Shown: piece by piece, positions 39,079-48,756 of the stretch | Position numbering within the stretch: the stretch's first letter is position 1 | Layout of the letters: every line of letters begins with the position of its first letter | Assembly (NCBI RefSeq): GCF_000012385.1 | Contig: NC_007940.1 | Location: 1,458,077 to 1,522,076 of the forward strand | DNA from: Rickettsia bellii RML369-C | Lineage (GTDB): Bacteria > Pseudomonadota > Alphaproteobacteria > Rickettsiales > Rickettsiaceae | DNA: 64,000 nucleotides | Direction: 5' to 3' | Program-made: the position numbers and the translations under genes | Notes under the pieces: generated by a model | Database searches by the model: none | Seen by the model: only the letters and a program-made list of their open reading frames with translations | What the model was told of the DNA's origin: nothing

Positions 39079-39486
39079 CTAGTCTTCCTTAGTTTCTTCT
39101 ATATCTTCTGTCCAGCTAGGATATTTAGAATATTTTGCTATCCAACCATCTTCACTATATAATTCTCCACATAAACCATCACTAATTTCTACTAAAGAAT
39201 ATTCATGATCATCTTCATCATACATATTTAACTGCATATCTTGTTCATGTTCTTGTAACATAAATAAGGTATAATGAAGTGATTTATCAACTGCTGAAGC
39301 TATTACAAATTTTAAAAGGTTTAGTTGATCAGGCATTAAATTTGCAATTCTTTTTTGTAATTTTTGGCTATAATAACCTTTATACTCATTATTTATAATC
39401 TGTTCCATCCCCTCCAATACATTATCACGTATAAAATTAATGTATGTCTTTCCAAATTTATCTAATAATTTTTGCTTCTTATTCAT
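39079..39486 (-). CDS. Putative immunity protein for the HNH-type toxin
   Basis: 135 residues, rich in acidic residues, start ATG 39484-39486, 18 bases after the toxin gene. It begins with helices (KQKLLDKFGKTYINFIRDNV) and ends with an Asp/Glu-rich part (QLNMYDEDDHEYSLVEI). I do not recognise the family. The position directly behind a toxin C-terminus and before the next truncated cassette indicates an immunity gene. Confidence 0.6.
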   Translation of the reverse strand: MNKKQKLLDKFGKTYINFIRDNVLEGMEQIINNEYKGYYSQKLQKRIANLMPDQLNLLKFVIASAVDKSLHYTLFMLQEHEQDMQLNMYDEDDHEYSLVEISDGLCGELYSEDGWIAKYSKYPSWTEDIEETKED

Positions 39487-39504
39487 ATTTCTACCTTTTG
39501 TTGT

Positions 39505-41916
39505 TTATTTTTTATTATACCAAGGGATATTGGTAGGTGCCAATACCTTATCTTTTCTTAACTGTTGCAAAGCTTTGGCTACAATATCTTTTGCTTGTTG
39601 CTCTGTTGCCCCTCCTGCTTTTAAAGCTTCAACCGCTATACGAGTATGTTCTTGCAAAGTGTTAGGTCTACCGCTTTTATATAGTTCACCAAATAATCTT
39701 CTCTGTGCAGTTGTCATATCTTCGTGTCGCAATTTATTTTCATGCATAAATTTTTCACTAATAGCGAAGCCTTTTTTAGGATCATAATTAACATGCCCTT
39801 CAAAAGCTTTTTTAGCATATGGATGATGACCTCCTACTTTACCATATGGTCCCATATCTAATTTAGTATTAGCTACCTTTCCTATTTTAGTTACCCTTTC
39901 TTCCACAACATTTTTAGTCAAACTAGTTGCAGATGTCGTAGTATTAGCAGGAGGTAAAGTAGGATAAAGTATATTTTGTGCATCTGCTATTTCATTCTGC
40001 AAATGGTTAAGCTTGGTGTCACGTTTATTATAGATATTAGTAATATCATCAGTTAGCTTTTCAATTTTATTTACAACCGCTTTTCCAGGATTGAAAAATC
40101 TTTCTACCTTCTCGACTTTACCTCCTACGTACTTTGTACCTTTATTCCACCCATTTACAGTAGAATTCTTAAGTGAGAAACCGATTTCCAAAGCTTCTTG
40201 TTTTAGCTGTTTTCCTTTTTGTGTTATATCTCTCAATGCTAATTTTGGATTTGCTCCATATTTTAGTGTTCCATCTATTAATGGAACACCATATCTATTT
40301 AATCCATATGACAAAGCTGCTATTATACTTGCATTAATAATTAGTTCAGGTGCTTTCTCTTCATAATATGTTGGTTGGTCTATTCTTGTGCTTGCAAGTA
40401 CTCTTGCTCCTTGCGTAGGTACATGCTGCGTATTTCCCCATAATTGGTTGTTCCCTTCAACTGCTAAATTATACCCAGATGCACCCCCAACTCCTGCTAC
40501 ACCAAGCCCTATCGTAGGAAATCCTACTGCTGATAATCCACCTCCAGCTAATACACTCCCATATATCTCACTTACCCCAATTCCAAGCTTAGCTGCTCCT
40601 TCTAACCTAAAATAGATTCCATCATATTCTGATACTTTATCTCTAACTTTTTGATAATTAGTTCTACCTAAACTATTTTCTTTTCCTAATTCTCTTGCTA
40701 CTTTCTTTATATGCTCTTGGGTTTCTCTATCTTCTTTTCCAAGCTTTACTCTACGATTTACTTCTTTATAATATAGATCGTGTGGTAATACTCCTACCTC
40801 TCCTCCCTGTATCGCTAGCATCACATTTTCAAGCTGCATTCTTTCTTCTACACTACCGCTTCTATTAGCTGCGGCAATTATATCTCTATGTTCTTGATGT
40901 AATATATCATTATACTCCACCACGGAGGAAGAGACAGTGGTGGCGGTGGAAATGTCAGAAGCAGAGCCGCCGGCAAGCATCGCAGTAGCTGCGACTATAG
41001 TGTCGTTCCAATTAGATAAGCCTGTGCCGCTTTCACCAGTGCCAGAGAAGGCGTGGGCTGAAGATTCAGGCGAGGTAAGACCGCTCAAAGCCTCACCCAT
41101 ACCGCCGGCAAGCATACCTATAGCAACATTACCCTTGCTTGCTAAGGCGTACGTCCCACCAAGTGCCGAATGCATCACCACCTTAGCAGCTCCGCCCTCG
41201 CTTAGACCATATCGCTGTCCTATGTCCCCGATATAGCCTTGACCGGCTGCTAAAGCCCCGCATAACGCCTCACTCTTGAAATTATCCCGAAGACTACCCC
41301 CCTTAATCGCTGTGTTGACTGTGGTACGCAGCAGCACCCTCTCAAATATCGCCTGATTACGACCAGCTACCCCGCCGAGCTTCGCTTTCTCTGCTACATT
41401 ACCAAAACCGGTTCCGTTCATTACTCCCGTTATAACACCAGCTGTTAGCATATCTTTGCCTAGCGATCTCATAGCCTCCTTGCTGGTAGCTGATTTAAGA
41501 CCTTTCCCTACATTCCCACCATTATTGATCGTTCCTACCACCACACTTGATGCAAAGCCACTCACCCCAGCCGCTATAGCACTACCTACAGCTCCGGCTC
41601 CAACTGCACCACCTACTTCCGCTGTTGCTGCCGTTACTGCTGTCCCTATTACCATTTGAGCTTGAGGAGTTAATGTACGTGTCTTACGATCCCAGCCTTT
41701 ACTCTCACCTTTTACCTCCGTAATATTTACATTCCCCCTGCCCTCTATCATACTTAGCCAGGCAGGCTTCTTACCTGCTTCTATCTCTACATTAATTGGA
41801 CCTCTAGCATTTATACTAACTCCTGCTGATATCTCAGTGCTCTTTATCTCCTTGCTATAATTCCCTTTGCTTATATGCGTATTCATCAACATATTCTTTT
41901 TCTTCACTTCTTCCAT
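39505..41916 (-). CDS. Polymorphic toxin, DUF637-type stalk with HNH-type nuclease tip
   Basis: 803 residues. Residues about 10-330 are the Gly/Ala-rich haemagglutinin/CdiA region (KKPAWLSMIEGRGNVNITEV, GFASSVVVGTINNGGNVGKG, GGSLRDNFKSEALCGALAAG). A variable linker follows after YNDILHQEHRD. The C-terminal 130 residues contain KVGGHHPYAKKAFEGHVNYD and SGRPNTLQEHTRIAVEALKA, consistent with an HNH-superfamily (GHH-type) nuclease toxin. No signal peptide, two-partner-secretion or filament domain is present, so this is either a displaced C-terminal part of a CdiA-like protein or a short secreted toxin. A start at 41886 (MNTHISKGNY) is also possible. Confidence 0.7.
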   Translation of the reverse strand: MEEVKKKNMLMNTHISKGNYSKEIKSTEISAGVSINARGPINVEIEAGKKPAWLSMIEGRGNVNITEVKGESKGWDRKTRTLTPQAQMVIGTAVTAATAEVGGAVGAGAVGSAIAAGVSGFASSVVVGTINNGGNVGKGLKSATSKEAMRSLGKDMLTAGVITGVMNGTGFGNVAEKAKLGGVAGRNQAIFERVLLRTTVNTAIKGGSLRDNFKSEALCGALAAGQGYIGDIGQRYGLSEGGAAKVVMHSALGGTYALASKGNVAIGMLAGGMGEALSGLTSPESSAHAFSGTGESGTGLSNWNDTIVAATAMLAGGSASDISTATTVSSSVVEYNDILHQEHRDIIAAANRSGSVEERMQLENVMLAIQGGEVGVLPHDLYYKEVNRRVKLGKEDRETQEHIKKVARELGKENSLGRTNYQKVRDKVSEYDGIYFRLEGAAKLGIGVSEIYGSVLAGGGLSAVGFPTIGLGVAGVGGASGYNLAVEGNNQLWGNTQHVPTQGARVLASTRIDQPTYYEEKAPELIINASIIAALSYGLNRYGVPLIDGTLKYGANPKLALRDITQKGKQLKQEALEIGFSLKNSTVNGWNKGTKYVGGKVEKVERFFNPGKAVVNKIEKLTDDITNIYNKRDTKLNHLQNEIADAQNILYPTLPPANTTTSATSLTKNVVEERVTKIGKVANTKLDMGPYGKVGGHHPYAKKAFEGHVNYDPKKGFAISEKFMHENKLRHEDMTTAQRRLFGELYKSGRPNTLQEHTRIAVEALKAGGATEQQAKDIVAKALQQLRKDKVLAPTNIPWYNKK

Positions 41917-42032
41917 ATTAATAAAGAATATTTTCTATAAGAACAGTGTGTTAAGGATTATTCAAAATTGATTGAGCATATGCATAAGGAAATAAGCCAT
42001 AATATAATTATACTAGATTACCATGTTCCAGA

Positions 42033-42972
42033 TTAATTCATTTCATTCTTATCAAATAAGAAAAAATTACCCACTTTCGGGATGATAAATTTATTGTCTG
42101 GGATGTTATGCTTTTTGATTGCTTGCTGTAACTCTAAAGGAGCTGCGTTAAAGGCTTCGTCAGCTAATTGAAAAACATCAAAATGGCTTGCTACAGAAAA
42201 TTTAGACTGCAAATCTAGATGAGCAAGTACTGCTTCCTCAGGATTCATATGTACCGGTTGCATGAACCATCTTGGTTCATAAGCTCCTATTGGAATAAGG
42301 CTAAGTAAAATGTTATATTTTTCGCCGATCTCTTTAAAAATATTTGCATTATAACCTGAATCGCCTATAAAACAAATATCACCCATCTTAGTTTTAATAA
42401 TAAAAGTTCCCCATAACGCTTCGTTCTTATCAAATATTCCTCTAGCTGACCAATGTTGTGCAGGCTCTAAGCAATATTCTATATTTTGATCTTTGTAAGA
42501 TTCACCCCACCCTAAAGTAATAATTTCAGCATCTTTAATATGTTTTTTTTATTATTATATCATTCTTAAGAGGAGTAATAATTTTAGGCTTATCTCGTAG
42601 CCATAAATCCTTAATCGTTTTAATATCTAAATGATCATAATGATTATGGCTTATTAGTATAAAATCAATTTTAGGTAAATCAGCAAAATCAATACCGGGC
42701 TTTACTATTCTTTTCGGTCCTGCAAAAGTAAAAGGGCTTGCTCGCTCCGACCATACTGGATCAGTTAAAATATTTAGACCTTGTACCTGAATTAAGAAAG
42801 TAACGTGACCTACATAGCTTACTCTTACATTTTTATCATGAGTTATTGGAGGAATATCGGTTGTGATAGATTCCGATAATGGTAACCATTCTGACTTTTT
42901 TGAAGTCATTTTCCACTTTAAGATATCAAGCAAATTTTTAGGCTTAATATTAGGATCAAGGTTATAAAACAT
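42033..42972 (-). pseudogene. Metallo-beta-lactamase-fold hydrolase (NAPE-PLD/UlaG-like), frameshifted
   Basis: The frame from 42972 (MFYNLDPNIKPKNLLDILKW) carries VSYVGHVTFLIQVQGLNILTDPVWSER and the zinc motif ISHNHYDHLD. It breaks at an A-rich run at about 42540-42550. The rest, AEIITLGWGESYK through the frame at 42386-42033, has CFIGDSGYN, GAYEPRWFMQPVHMNPEEAV and SHFDVF. Those motifs match N-acyl-phosphatidylethanolamine phospholipase D-like enzymes. One length change in a homopolymer separates the halves, so sequencing error is possible. Confidence 0.8.
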
Positions 42973-42981
42973 ATTTTTATT

Positions 42982-43464
42982 TTAACGTGATCTTTCTGTT
43001 TGCTTATTAGATCGTTTAGCTTGCTCTTTTTCTACAAAAGATTTTTTTGGCTCATTTGGCTTTTGTACTGCTTTATGTGCAAACCCTGCTGTTTTTTCTC
43101 TTACTTCCATAACAGATTGAAGTGCTTCTTTTGGTAGTTGAGTTAAAAATGCTGGTATCTTTGATTCTACTTCTTTCTTGTTAACATTTATTTCTTTCGA
43201 TTTCTTTAACTCTATTTCTTTAGCAAGATCTCTGCCAATAACATCATCTAATGCAGCTCCTATATAATCGGCAAACCGAACAATTGCTTCTGAGCTAGGT
43301 AATATTGTTTGTTCCTTTGTTATAAAATTTTTCCATAAAGTTTCATTGGTATTTGTTTCTGCAGCAAGTTTATATGCTGAAATACCTCTTTCTTTTAATT
43401 CTTCTTTTACCTTTTCTTTTAAATGATAACTTATATTATCTCTTAAATTTTCTTTATCGCTCAT
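42982..43464 (-). CDS. Putative helix-turn-helix regulator
   Basis: 160 residues, strongly charged. Residues 12-75 suggest an Xre-like helix-turn-helix (VKEELKERGISAYKLAAETN, then SSEAIVRFADYIGAALDDVI). The remainder is Lys/Glu-rich, with a basic tail. The frame begins 9 bases from the broken hydrolase gene. DNA binding is inference from the fold pattern. Confidence 0.5.
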   Translation of the reverse strand: MSDKENLRDNISYHLKEKVKEELKERGISAYKLAAETNTNETLWKNFITKEQTILPSSEAIVRFADYIGAALDDVIGRDLAKEIELKKSKEINVNKKEVESKIPAFLTQLPKEALQSVMEVREKTAGFAHKAVQKPNEPKKSFVEKEQAKRSNKQTERSR

Positions 43465-43704
43465 TATTTTTTCCCGTAAATATTCACTCCTAAAAAGCTT
43501 AAGAGTTATAACAATTTATTTCTAAATGATAAGAATTTATAGTTTGTATAGATTATTTATTAATATATAACTAATAAATGACAAATAGAAGATATTTCAC
43601 GATATAAGTAATAAGTTTTAAGATATTTTAATTAATTATACCGAAAATACTTCAAAATTTGGAAAGTTAAATAAGCGTTAATCCAAGATACATGTATTTA
43701 AGTG
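43465..43704. other. Gap with a truncated palindromic element
   Basis: AT-rich, no gene seen. 43638-43700 (ACCGAAAATACTTCAAAATT, then AAATAAGCGTTAATCC) is a cut-down relative of the element at 13733-13858. Confidence 0.5.
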
Positions 43705-44925
43705 TTAACAATGTCCTGTTTCAGATATTTTAAGAAGATCATATAAATCGAGAACTGTTTTCTCTACTTGTTTATCATTTATTAATAGAATAATCTTAAT
43801 TTCCGATATTTGTACCATTTGAACATTAATATTATCTTTTGCTAATTTTGATAATATCACTTCAAGCAATTTCAAATCATTTTTAATCCCATGACCAATA
43901 ATTGAAACTGTAGCAATTTCAGTATCAAAGGTAAAATTACTTATTTGATTATTATTTTTCAAATTAGTAAGTAGTATATGTAAACTATTTTTATCTGTTA
44001 AATTAGTAATAAAACTATATCTTTTGTTAGGCTCTATTTCTTGCATCACCTCAATATGATTATTATTTTGTGCAATGATACTCGCAACTTGAATAAAGTT
44101 TAACGAAGAGCTTTCTATAGTTATATATAATAAATTTTTATTAGAAGTAATACCGCTAATTATTCTTTTTTCCATAATTTTATCTTTTGAAGTGATTAAC
44201 GTGCAACCTGCTTCAGGTGCAAAAGTTGAAAGAATACGCATATCTATTTGATATCGCATTACTATCTCTGCTGCCCTTGAATGTAATACTTTTGCTCCAC
44301 TTAATGCTAGCTCTAGCATTTCTGAAAAGTCTATCTCATCTATCTTTTTTGCTTTTGGAATAATTCTTGGATCAGCAGCAAATACACCCTCTACATCCGT
44401 ATAAATATCGCACCTATCTGCTTTCATAGCGGCAGCAATTAAAGCAGCGGTAGTATCAGAACCACCTCTACCTAATGTAGCTAATCTATTATGTTTATTG
44501 ATTCCTTGAAAGCCAGCAATTATAGGAATAATATTTTGTTGTAAACATTCGTTCAATAAGTTTGTGTCAACTGATTCTACTAAAGCTTTACTGTGATTAT
44601 CATCAGTCAAAATTGGTAATTGCCACGCCAAAAATGATCTGGCATTTATATTTTCTTCTTGAAGAGCAAGTGCAAGCAATGAAGCCGTAACTATTTCACC
44701 GCTAGAAAGTGCTACATCATATTCTGCAAGTTGAGATGATTTATTAAGACTTGATACTTCATTACATAATGTAACAAGTTGATTAGTGACCCCTGCCATA
44801 GCAGAAACTACTATAATTACTTGATTATTTTTAGCTATTTCAGCTTTTATAATAGGGATGATTTTTTTTATTCTGTCAATAGTTGTAACGGAAGTGCCAC
44901 CAAATTTTTGAATTATTAAGGCCAT
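43705..44925 (-). CDS. lysC: Aspartate kinase
   Basis: First enzyme of the aspartate pathway, here probably feeding diaminopimelate for peptidoglycan (dapE is at 55367). 406 residues: [16 protein letters not shown] (kinase signature), [28 protein letters not shown], then two ACT domains ([20 protein letters not shown] and [19 protein letters not shown]) that bind the feedback inhibitor. Complete. Confidence 0.94.
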   Translation of the reverse strand: MALIIQKFGGTSVTTIDRIKKIIPIIKAEIAKNNQVIIVVSAMAGVTNQLVTLCNEVSSLNKSSQLAEYDVALSSGEIVTASLLALALQEENINARSFLAWQLPILTDDNHSKALVESVDTNLLNECLQQNIIPIIAGFQGINKHNRLATLGRGGSDTTAALIAAAMKADRCDIYTDVEGVFAADPRIIPKAKKIDEIDFSEMLELALSGAKVLHSRAAEIVMRYQIDMRILSTFAPEAGCTLITSKDKIMEKRIISGITSNKNLLYITIESSSLNFIQVASIIAQNNNHIEVMQEIEPNKRYSFITNLTDKNSLHILLTNLKNNNQISNFTFDTEIATVSIIGHGIKNDLKLLEVILSKLAKDNINVQMVQISEIKIILLINDKQVEKTVLDLYDLLKISETGHC

Positions 44926-44974
44926 ATATAGAAGCCTATTACTGCTGTTTTTGTGGGGTATTAATATTGTTTAG

Positions 44975-45205
44975 TTTTTTCGTCATTGCGAGGAGATGCA
45001 TAGCTAAAGGTACGGCAGTCTAGTTAACTATAATGTCATTCCTGCGTAAGGCTTGCCCTGCGTGGATCAGTTTTTCCGTCATTGCGAGAAAATTACGAAG
45101 TAATTGACGAAGCAATCCATTTAAAGAATGCTAATTTATAGCATTTTTAACTGGATCCCGTGAATAAATCACGGGATGACAGAGAAAAAAGATCTACACA
45201 GGCAA
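44975..45205. repeat. Composite of palindromic repeats between lysC and rpmA
   Basis: Contains CGTCATTGCGAGGAGATGCA, then TGTCATTCCTGCGTAAGGCT, then CCGTCATTGCGAGAAAATTA and an ATCCCGTGAATAAATCACGG hairpin. Several repeat families are nested or adjoining. No gene is seen. Confidence 0.7.
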
Positions 45206-45221
45206 TCCCACAAATCCTTAA

Positions 45222-45482
45222 TTATGCACTAGCGATTTCTGTAACGTTTACTATTTTATGATCACGCTTAGTTAAAAACTCTACTCTTCCTGATGTTAAA
45301 GCAAAAATAGTATGATCCTTACCAATCCCAACATTTACTCCAGGATGGATTTTTGTACCACGTTGTCTAACTATAATATTGCCAGGTATTACATATTGTC
45401 CATCAGCTTTTTTAACGCCTAGTCTTCGACCGGCTGAATCTCTTCCGTTCCTAGAACTACCACCAGCTTTTTTGGTTGCCAT
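45222..45482 (-). CDS. rpmA: 50S ribosomal protein L27
   Basis: 86 residues; [20 protein letters not shown] is the invariant start, with [12 protein letters not shown] following. It lies near the peptidyl transferase centre of the ribosome. It follows rplU at the usual short distance (39 bases) in one operon. Confidence 0.97.
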   Translation of the reverse strand: MATKKAGGSSRNGRDSAGRRLGVKKADGQYVIPGNIIVRQRGTKIHPGVNVGIGKDHTIFALTSGRVEFLTKRDHKIVNVTEIASA

Positions 45483-45521
45483 CTTATGATTCCTTTATTA
45501 TTAACTTTTACAAAAATTCTA

Positions 45522-45839
45522 TTATTGTTTTGTAATATCTAATATTTTCAGCTCTGTCAATTCTTGACGATGACCGGCTTTACGACGATAATTTTTTCTA
45601 CGTTTTTTCTTAAAAACTATAATTTTATTATCTCTAAGCTGGTTAGTAATTTCAGCTGTAACAACAGCTCCTTTTACTAATGGAGTACCGATAAAAGAAG
45701 GCTTTGAATACTCACCCATCATTAAAACCTGATTAAGTTGAATTTTAGAGCCAAGCTCACCTTCAATTTTTTCGACTTTAATAACGCTGTTTTGGTCTAC
45801 TTTATATTGTTTTCCACCTGCTTTTATAACTGCGAACAT
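45522..45839 (-). CDS. rplU: 50S ribosomal protein L21
   Basis: 105 residues; MFAVIKAGGKQYKVDQNSVI is the family start and KKRRKNYRRKAGHRQELTEL the conserved RNA-binding tail. Promoter expected upstream of 45840, where the sequence is AT-rich. Confidence 0.97.
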   Translation of the reverse strand: MFAVIKAGGKQYKVDQNSVIKVEKIEGELGSKIQLNQVLMMGEYSKPSFIGTPLVKGAVVTAEITNQLRDNKIIVFKKKRRKNYRRKAGHRQELTELKILDITKQ

Positions 45840-45921
45840 GAAAAATATCTCTTTAAAAATTTATAAATATTTGTCGTATCATATTATTATATTGGCAATT
45901 AGTCAATGATAATTTAAAGCG

Positions 45922-46035
45922 ATATACTCGTTTTATTTGAAAAATTGGCTAAGTCATATTATAAGTGCTGCGGTACTCACGTAGTAAACCTACGTGAGGA
46001 TCCGAGTACCGGATTGACGTACAAATTACCTCTAG
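45922..46035. repeat. Palindromic repeat beside the pterin dehydratase gene
   Basis: ATATACTCGTTTTATTTGAA and the internal ACGTGAGGATCCGAGTACCG belong to the 13605 family. It ends three bases before the stop codon of the next gene. Confidence 0.7.
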
Positions 46036-46038
46036 AAG

Positions 46039-46380
46039 TCAATTTTGCAAAAGGTCTATCTTTGCGGCTAAAATAAAATCGCTCTCAGTAAGACCATCAA
46101 TTTTATGAGTCCATATTTCTACTATGCACGCTCCCCAAGATATAGTCAAATCCGGGTGATGTACTTCCTGCTCAGCAAGTGCGGCTATTTTATTAGCAAA
46201 TTCTATAGGTTGCATAAAATCAGGAAATTTATACTTTTTGTATAGATGTCCTGACTCATTCACTATCCATTCATTTTGTAATTCAGATAGTAATTTATCG
46301 ATTTCTTTTTTCTCAAGAGGTGGAACACCTCCCTCACATGGAATACATTTTTTATCACTTAGTGAACATGTTATTGTCAT
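46039..46380 (-). CDS. phhB: 4a-hydroxytetrahydrobiopterin dehydratase (pterin-4a-carbinolamine dehydratase)
   Basis: Regenerates the pterin cofactor after aromatic amino acid hydroxylation. 113 residues with [43 protein letters not shown] (the catalytic His pair EVHHPD) and [17 protein letters not shown]. It is directly behind phhA (21-base gap), forming the classic phhAB pair. Confidence 0.93.
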   Translation of the reverse strand: MTITCSLSDKKCIPCEGGVPPLEKKEIDKLLSELQNEWIVNESGHLYKKYKFPDFMQPIEFANKIAALAEQEVHHPDLTISWGACIVEIWTHKIDGLTESDFILAAKIDLLQN

Positions 46381-46401
46381 AATAAACCTATTTTTTAATT
46401 A

Positions 46402-47142
46402 TTATTGTTTTATCTTTTTCCAGTCTAGATTATTTAGCATATCAAATAGCTGTTGAAAACTTTTAATTACAAAATATGTTTTCTGGAAAGAATCCGTCTC
46501 ATACTCTGTTTTTATCACCTTATTTAAATCAAACTCCAAACGCATAGGAATTTCTGATTCTAAAGAGTAAATAGATTCACCTTTAGAGGAAATAATACCA
46601 GCTCCGTATATTCGCAAGCCATTATTTGACTGGATGAGTCCGAATTCAACCGTAAACCAGTATAAAGCTGAGGCAAATTTAAGCATACCCGCTTCAATGG
46701 CTTCTAAACCTTTTAGCCCAAATTGCTGCATAAAATCAGCAAATACAGGATTTACAAGTAACGGCACATGACCGAAAACGTCATGGAATATATCGGGCTC
46801 TTCCAAATAATCAAGCTGATGAGGCTGACGAATAAAACAGGTAGACGGAAATTTACGTTCTGCTAGAAATTTAAAAAATAAATCTTCAGGTATAAAACCT
46901 TTTACCGGTATTATAGAAAAATTGGTTTCTTTCATTAATATTCTATTAAGCTCCGTAAATTTAGGAATTCGATCGTTACAAATTTTTAATTTTTCTATTC
47001 CTTCTACTATTTCGTTTGTAGCTCTGTTTTTTAATAATTCGGTATGTCTGTTAAATAATGTTTTCCAAATTTCATGATCTGTTTCAGTAAATTTTTCCCA
47101 TTGCTCAGAACACACCATTGGGTGGTCTAATAAAGATGACAT
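46402..47142 (-). CDS. phhA: Phenylalanine 4-monooxygenase
   Basis: Non-haem iron enzyme converting phenylalanine to tyrosine with tetrahydrobiopterin and O2. 246 residues, the bacterial catalytic-domain length. The iron ligands are in PDIFHDVFGHVPLL (two His) and YWFTVEFGL (Glu); the substrate region FIRQPHQLDYLEEPD is conserved. Pterin synthesis genes are not in the window. Paired with phhB. An unusual function for a Rickettsia, as far as I know. Confidence 0.94.
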   Translation of the reverse strand: MSSLLDHPMVCSEQWEKFTETDHEIWKTLFNRHTELLKNRATNEIVEGIEKLKICNDRIPKFTELNRILMKETNFSIIPVKGFIPEDLFFKFLAERKFPSTCFIRQPHQLDYLEEPDIFHDVFGHVPLLVNPVFADFMQQFGLKGLEAIEAGMLKFASALYWFTVEFGLIQSNNGLRIYGAGIISSKGESIYSLESEIPMRLEFDLNKVIKTEYETDSFQKTYFVIKSFQQLFDMLNNLDWKKIKQ

Positions 47143-47572
47143 AGTTTCCTCGTAAGAATAATATTGTTTGATTTAATTTATTCTCTTTTGAAGTATTAAA
47201 AACGTCATAATTGTCATCCCGTGGCTTGTCCACGGGATGACACCGAATGCTTAAGACAAAGAAGTCAAATAATAATAAACAAAAGAGAATTTAGTTAATT
47301 GGTAATAATTTAGAATTCGATATTAATATCGATAATAAGAAACTTTGGTGTAGTAGTATGAGAATGGAGTGGTGAAAGATATTAAATTAGCCGCAACACA
47401 ACTAAATGTGAGGGATGGAATTTTTATAAGCTGGATAATTGGTGAGATAGACATTGTTTAAACCTGTTTGTTAAATTACATAATCGAGATATTTTTAAAT
47501 TTTGATAATAGTAATACATAATTTACTCCTTAATTAATCATAAATTAATTATAACATACTTAACATAAAGCT
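47143..47572. other. 430-base gap between phhA and pgpA
   Basis: Contains a perfect hairpin (GTCATCCCGTGG 47213-47224 with CCACGGGATGAC 47230-47241) of a repeat type also seen at 48560-48580. The rest, 47250-47570, is AT-rich and shows no convincing reading frame. Confidence 0.55.
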
Positions 47573-48172
47573 TCAATAGGTTTTATCAATTAACACAAAC
47601 ACAATCGCATATTGTGTTACTGCGGCAAAGATTGCAGCAGCTAGATCATCAACCATAACCCCAAGGCTACCTTTAATATTTTTATCAAGCCAATTAATAG
47701 GCCAAGGCTTTAATATATCAAAAAGACGAAATAAACAAAAAGGTAATATAAAAAGTAATATTATACTAACTTTTAAAGTACTAAAATACTTTATTAGATT
47801 TGATTCATTTGCAAAAACTACTGAGAAAAATACTAAAATAACAGTTAGCATTTGCCCTACTACCTCGTCAATTACTACTTCTTTCGGGTCTTTAGAATCT
47901 GTATAATTTAAGTATATTTTAGTAAAATATGTACCAAGTATTAGGAGTAATAGACATATAGCAGAGGCTATAATGACCACACTGACAAGCTGAGCTTCAT
48001 TAAGCGTAAGATTTGCAAAAGGAATAATTAGTTTATTATCAACAACAAAATACATTACAGCGTAACATAAAGGAAAAGCAGCAAGAGAGCCGAAAGTACC
48101 TGGGCAATATTTTATTTTTCCGATATAAAAGAAAGTAACAAAGAATTCTGAGAATTGTTTTTTGGTAAACAT
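47573..48172 (-). CDS. pgpA: Phosphatidylglycerophosphatase A
   Basis: Inner-membrane enzyme dephosphorylating phosphatidylglycerol phosphate. 199 residues, four hydrophobic segments, and the motifs YCPGTFGSLAAFPL, VVIDEVVGQM and FRLFDILKPWPINWLDK with a final GVMVDDLAAAIFAA, all diagnostic. It is divergent from tatA with 67 bases between them. Confidence 0.92.
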   Translation of the reverse strand: MFTKKQFSEFFVTFFYIGKIKYCPGTFGSLAAFPLCYAVMYFVVDNKLIIPFANLTLNEAQLVSVVIIASAICLLLLILGTYFTKIYLNYTDSKDPKEVVIDEVVGQMLTVILVFFSVVFANESNLIKYFSTLKVSIILLFILPFCLFRLFDILKPWPINWLDKNIKGSLGVMVDDLAAAIFAAVTQYAIVFVLIDKTY

Positions 48173-48239
48173 TTTTGCTCTGGATTAGATTTATAATATA
48201 TAATATAATAAAATTTTAACTTATATAGCAAGAAATACT

Positions 48240-48395
48240 ATGGGAATGAGCTTCAGCCATTTATTAATAATTCTATTAATTATTTTTGTATTATTTGGTG
48301 CTGGTAAATTACCACAAGTTATGTCCGACCTTGCCAAAGGTTTAAAAGCTTTCAAAGACGGCATGAAAGAGGATGACAGCACTAAAAAAGATTAG
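48240..48395 (+). CDS. tatA: Sec-independent protein translocase subunit TatA
   Basis: Only 51 residues. [20 protein letters not shown] forms the membrane helix, [18 protein letters not shown] the amphipathic helix with the conserved FGAGKLP hinge, and the tail is Asp/Lys-rich. It oligomerises to make the pore for folded proteins. The ATG begins at 48240. Confidence 0.92.
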   Translation: MGMSFSHLLIILLIIFVLFGAGKLPQVMSDLAKGLKAFKDGMKEDDSTKKD

Positions 48396-48436
48396 ATATT
48401 GCTGAAATTTTATTTTGTGGTTTGAGAATTGCTTCG

Positions 48437-48578
48437 ATGTCATCCTGTGGCGGTATTGCCAGCGTGGATCATTCTTCCCCTGTCCATCCCGTGATTTATG
48501 AACTAGAGCCAGTTAAAAATACGTTAGTATTTTTTATTATTTTCTGGATCTAGTTAGCAAGCCACGGGATGACATCGA
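48437..48578. repeat. Palindromic repeat downstream of tatA
   Basis: GATGTCATCCTGTGGCGGTA at the left and AGCCACGGGATGACATCGAT at the right are inverted; the inner part (ACTAGAGCCAGTTAAAAATA, then TTTTTTATTATTTTCTGGAT) also pairs in part. Confidence 0.65.
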
Positions 48579-48589
48579 TGATGCACGAT

Positions 48590-48699
48590 ATGATAAAAAT
48601 TATAAAATTAGCAAAGAACAGCTGCTTTATCTTATTGAGCGAATAGAAAAATTAAAAGAAATTACCGAAAGAATTTGCATAGCAAGAATTGGTGGATAA
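48590..48699 (+). pseudogene. Short gene remnant, possibly GapR (DUF2312)-like
   Basis: An open stretch behind the repeat reads NYKISKEQLLYLIERIEKLK and ends RIGG at TAA 48697-48699. EQL--LIERIEKL recalls the start of the DNA-binding protein GapR. There is no start codon and the bulk is missing; this is a weak call. Confidence 0.25.
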
Positions 48700-48756
48700 T
48701 TAATAATTGAATTATATAAAAATATAGTTTATTAGTTAATATTGTATTAAAAAATT

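Noticed and set aside
47290..47500. A short gene in the phhA-pgpA gap (ATGAGAATGGAGTGG).
   Set aside because: The frame stops after a few codons and no family pattern appears.
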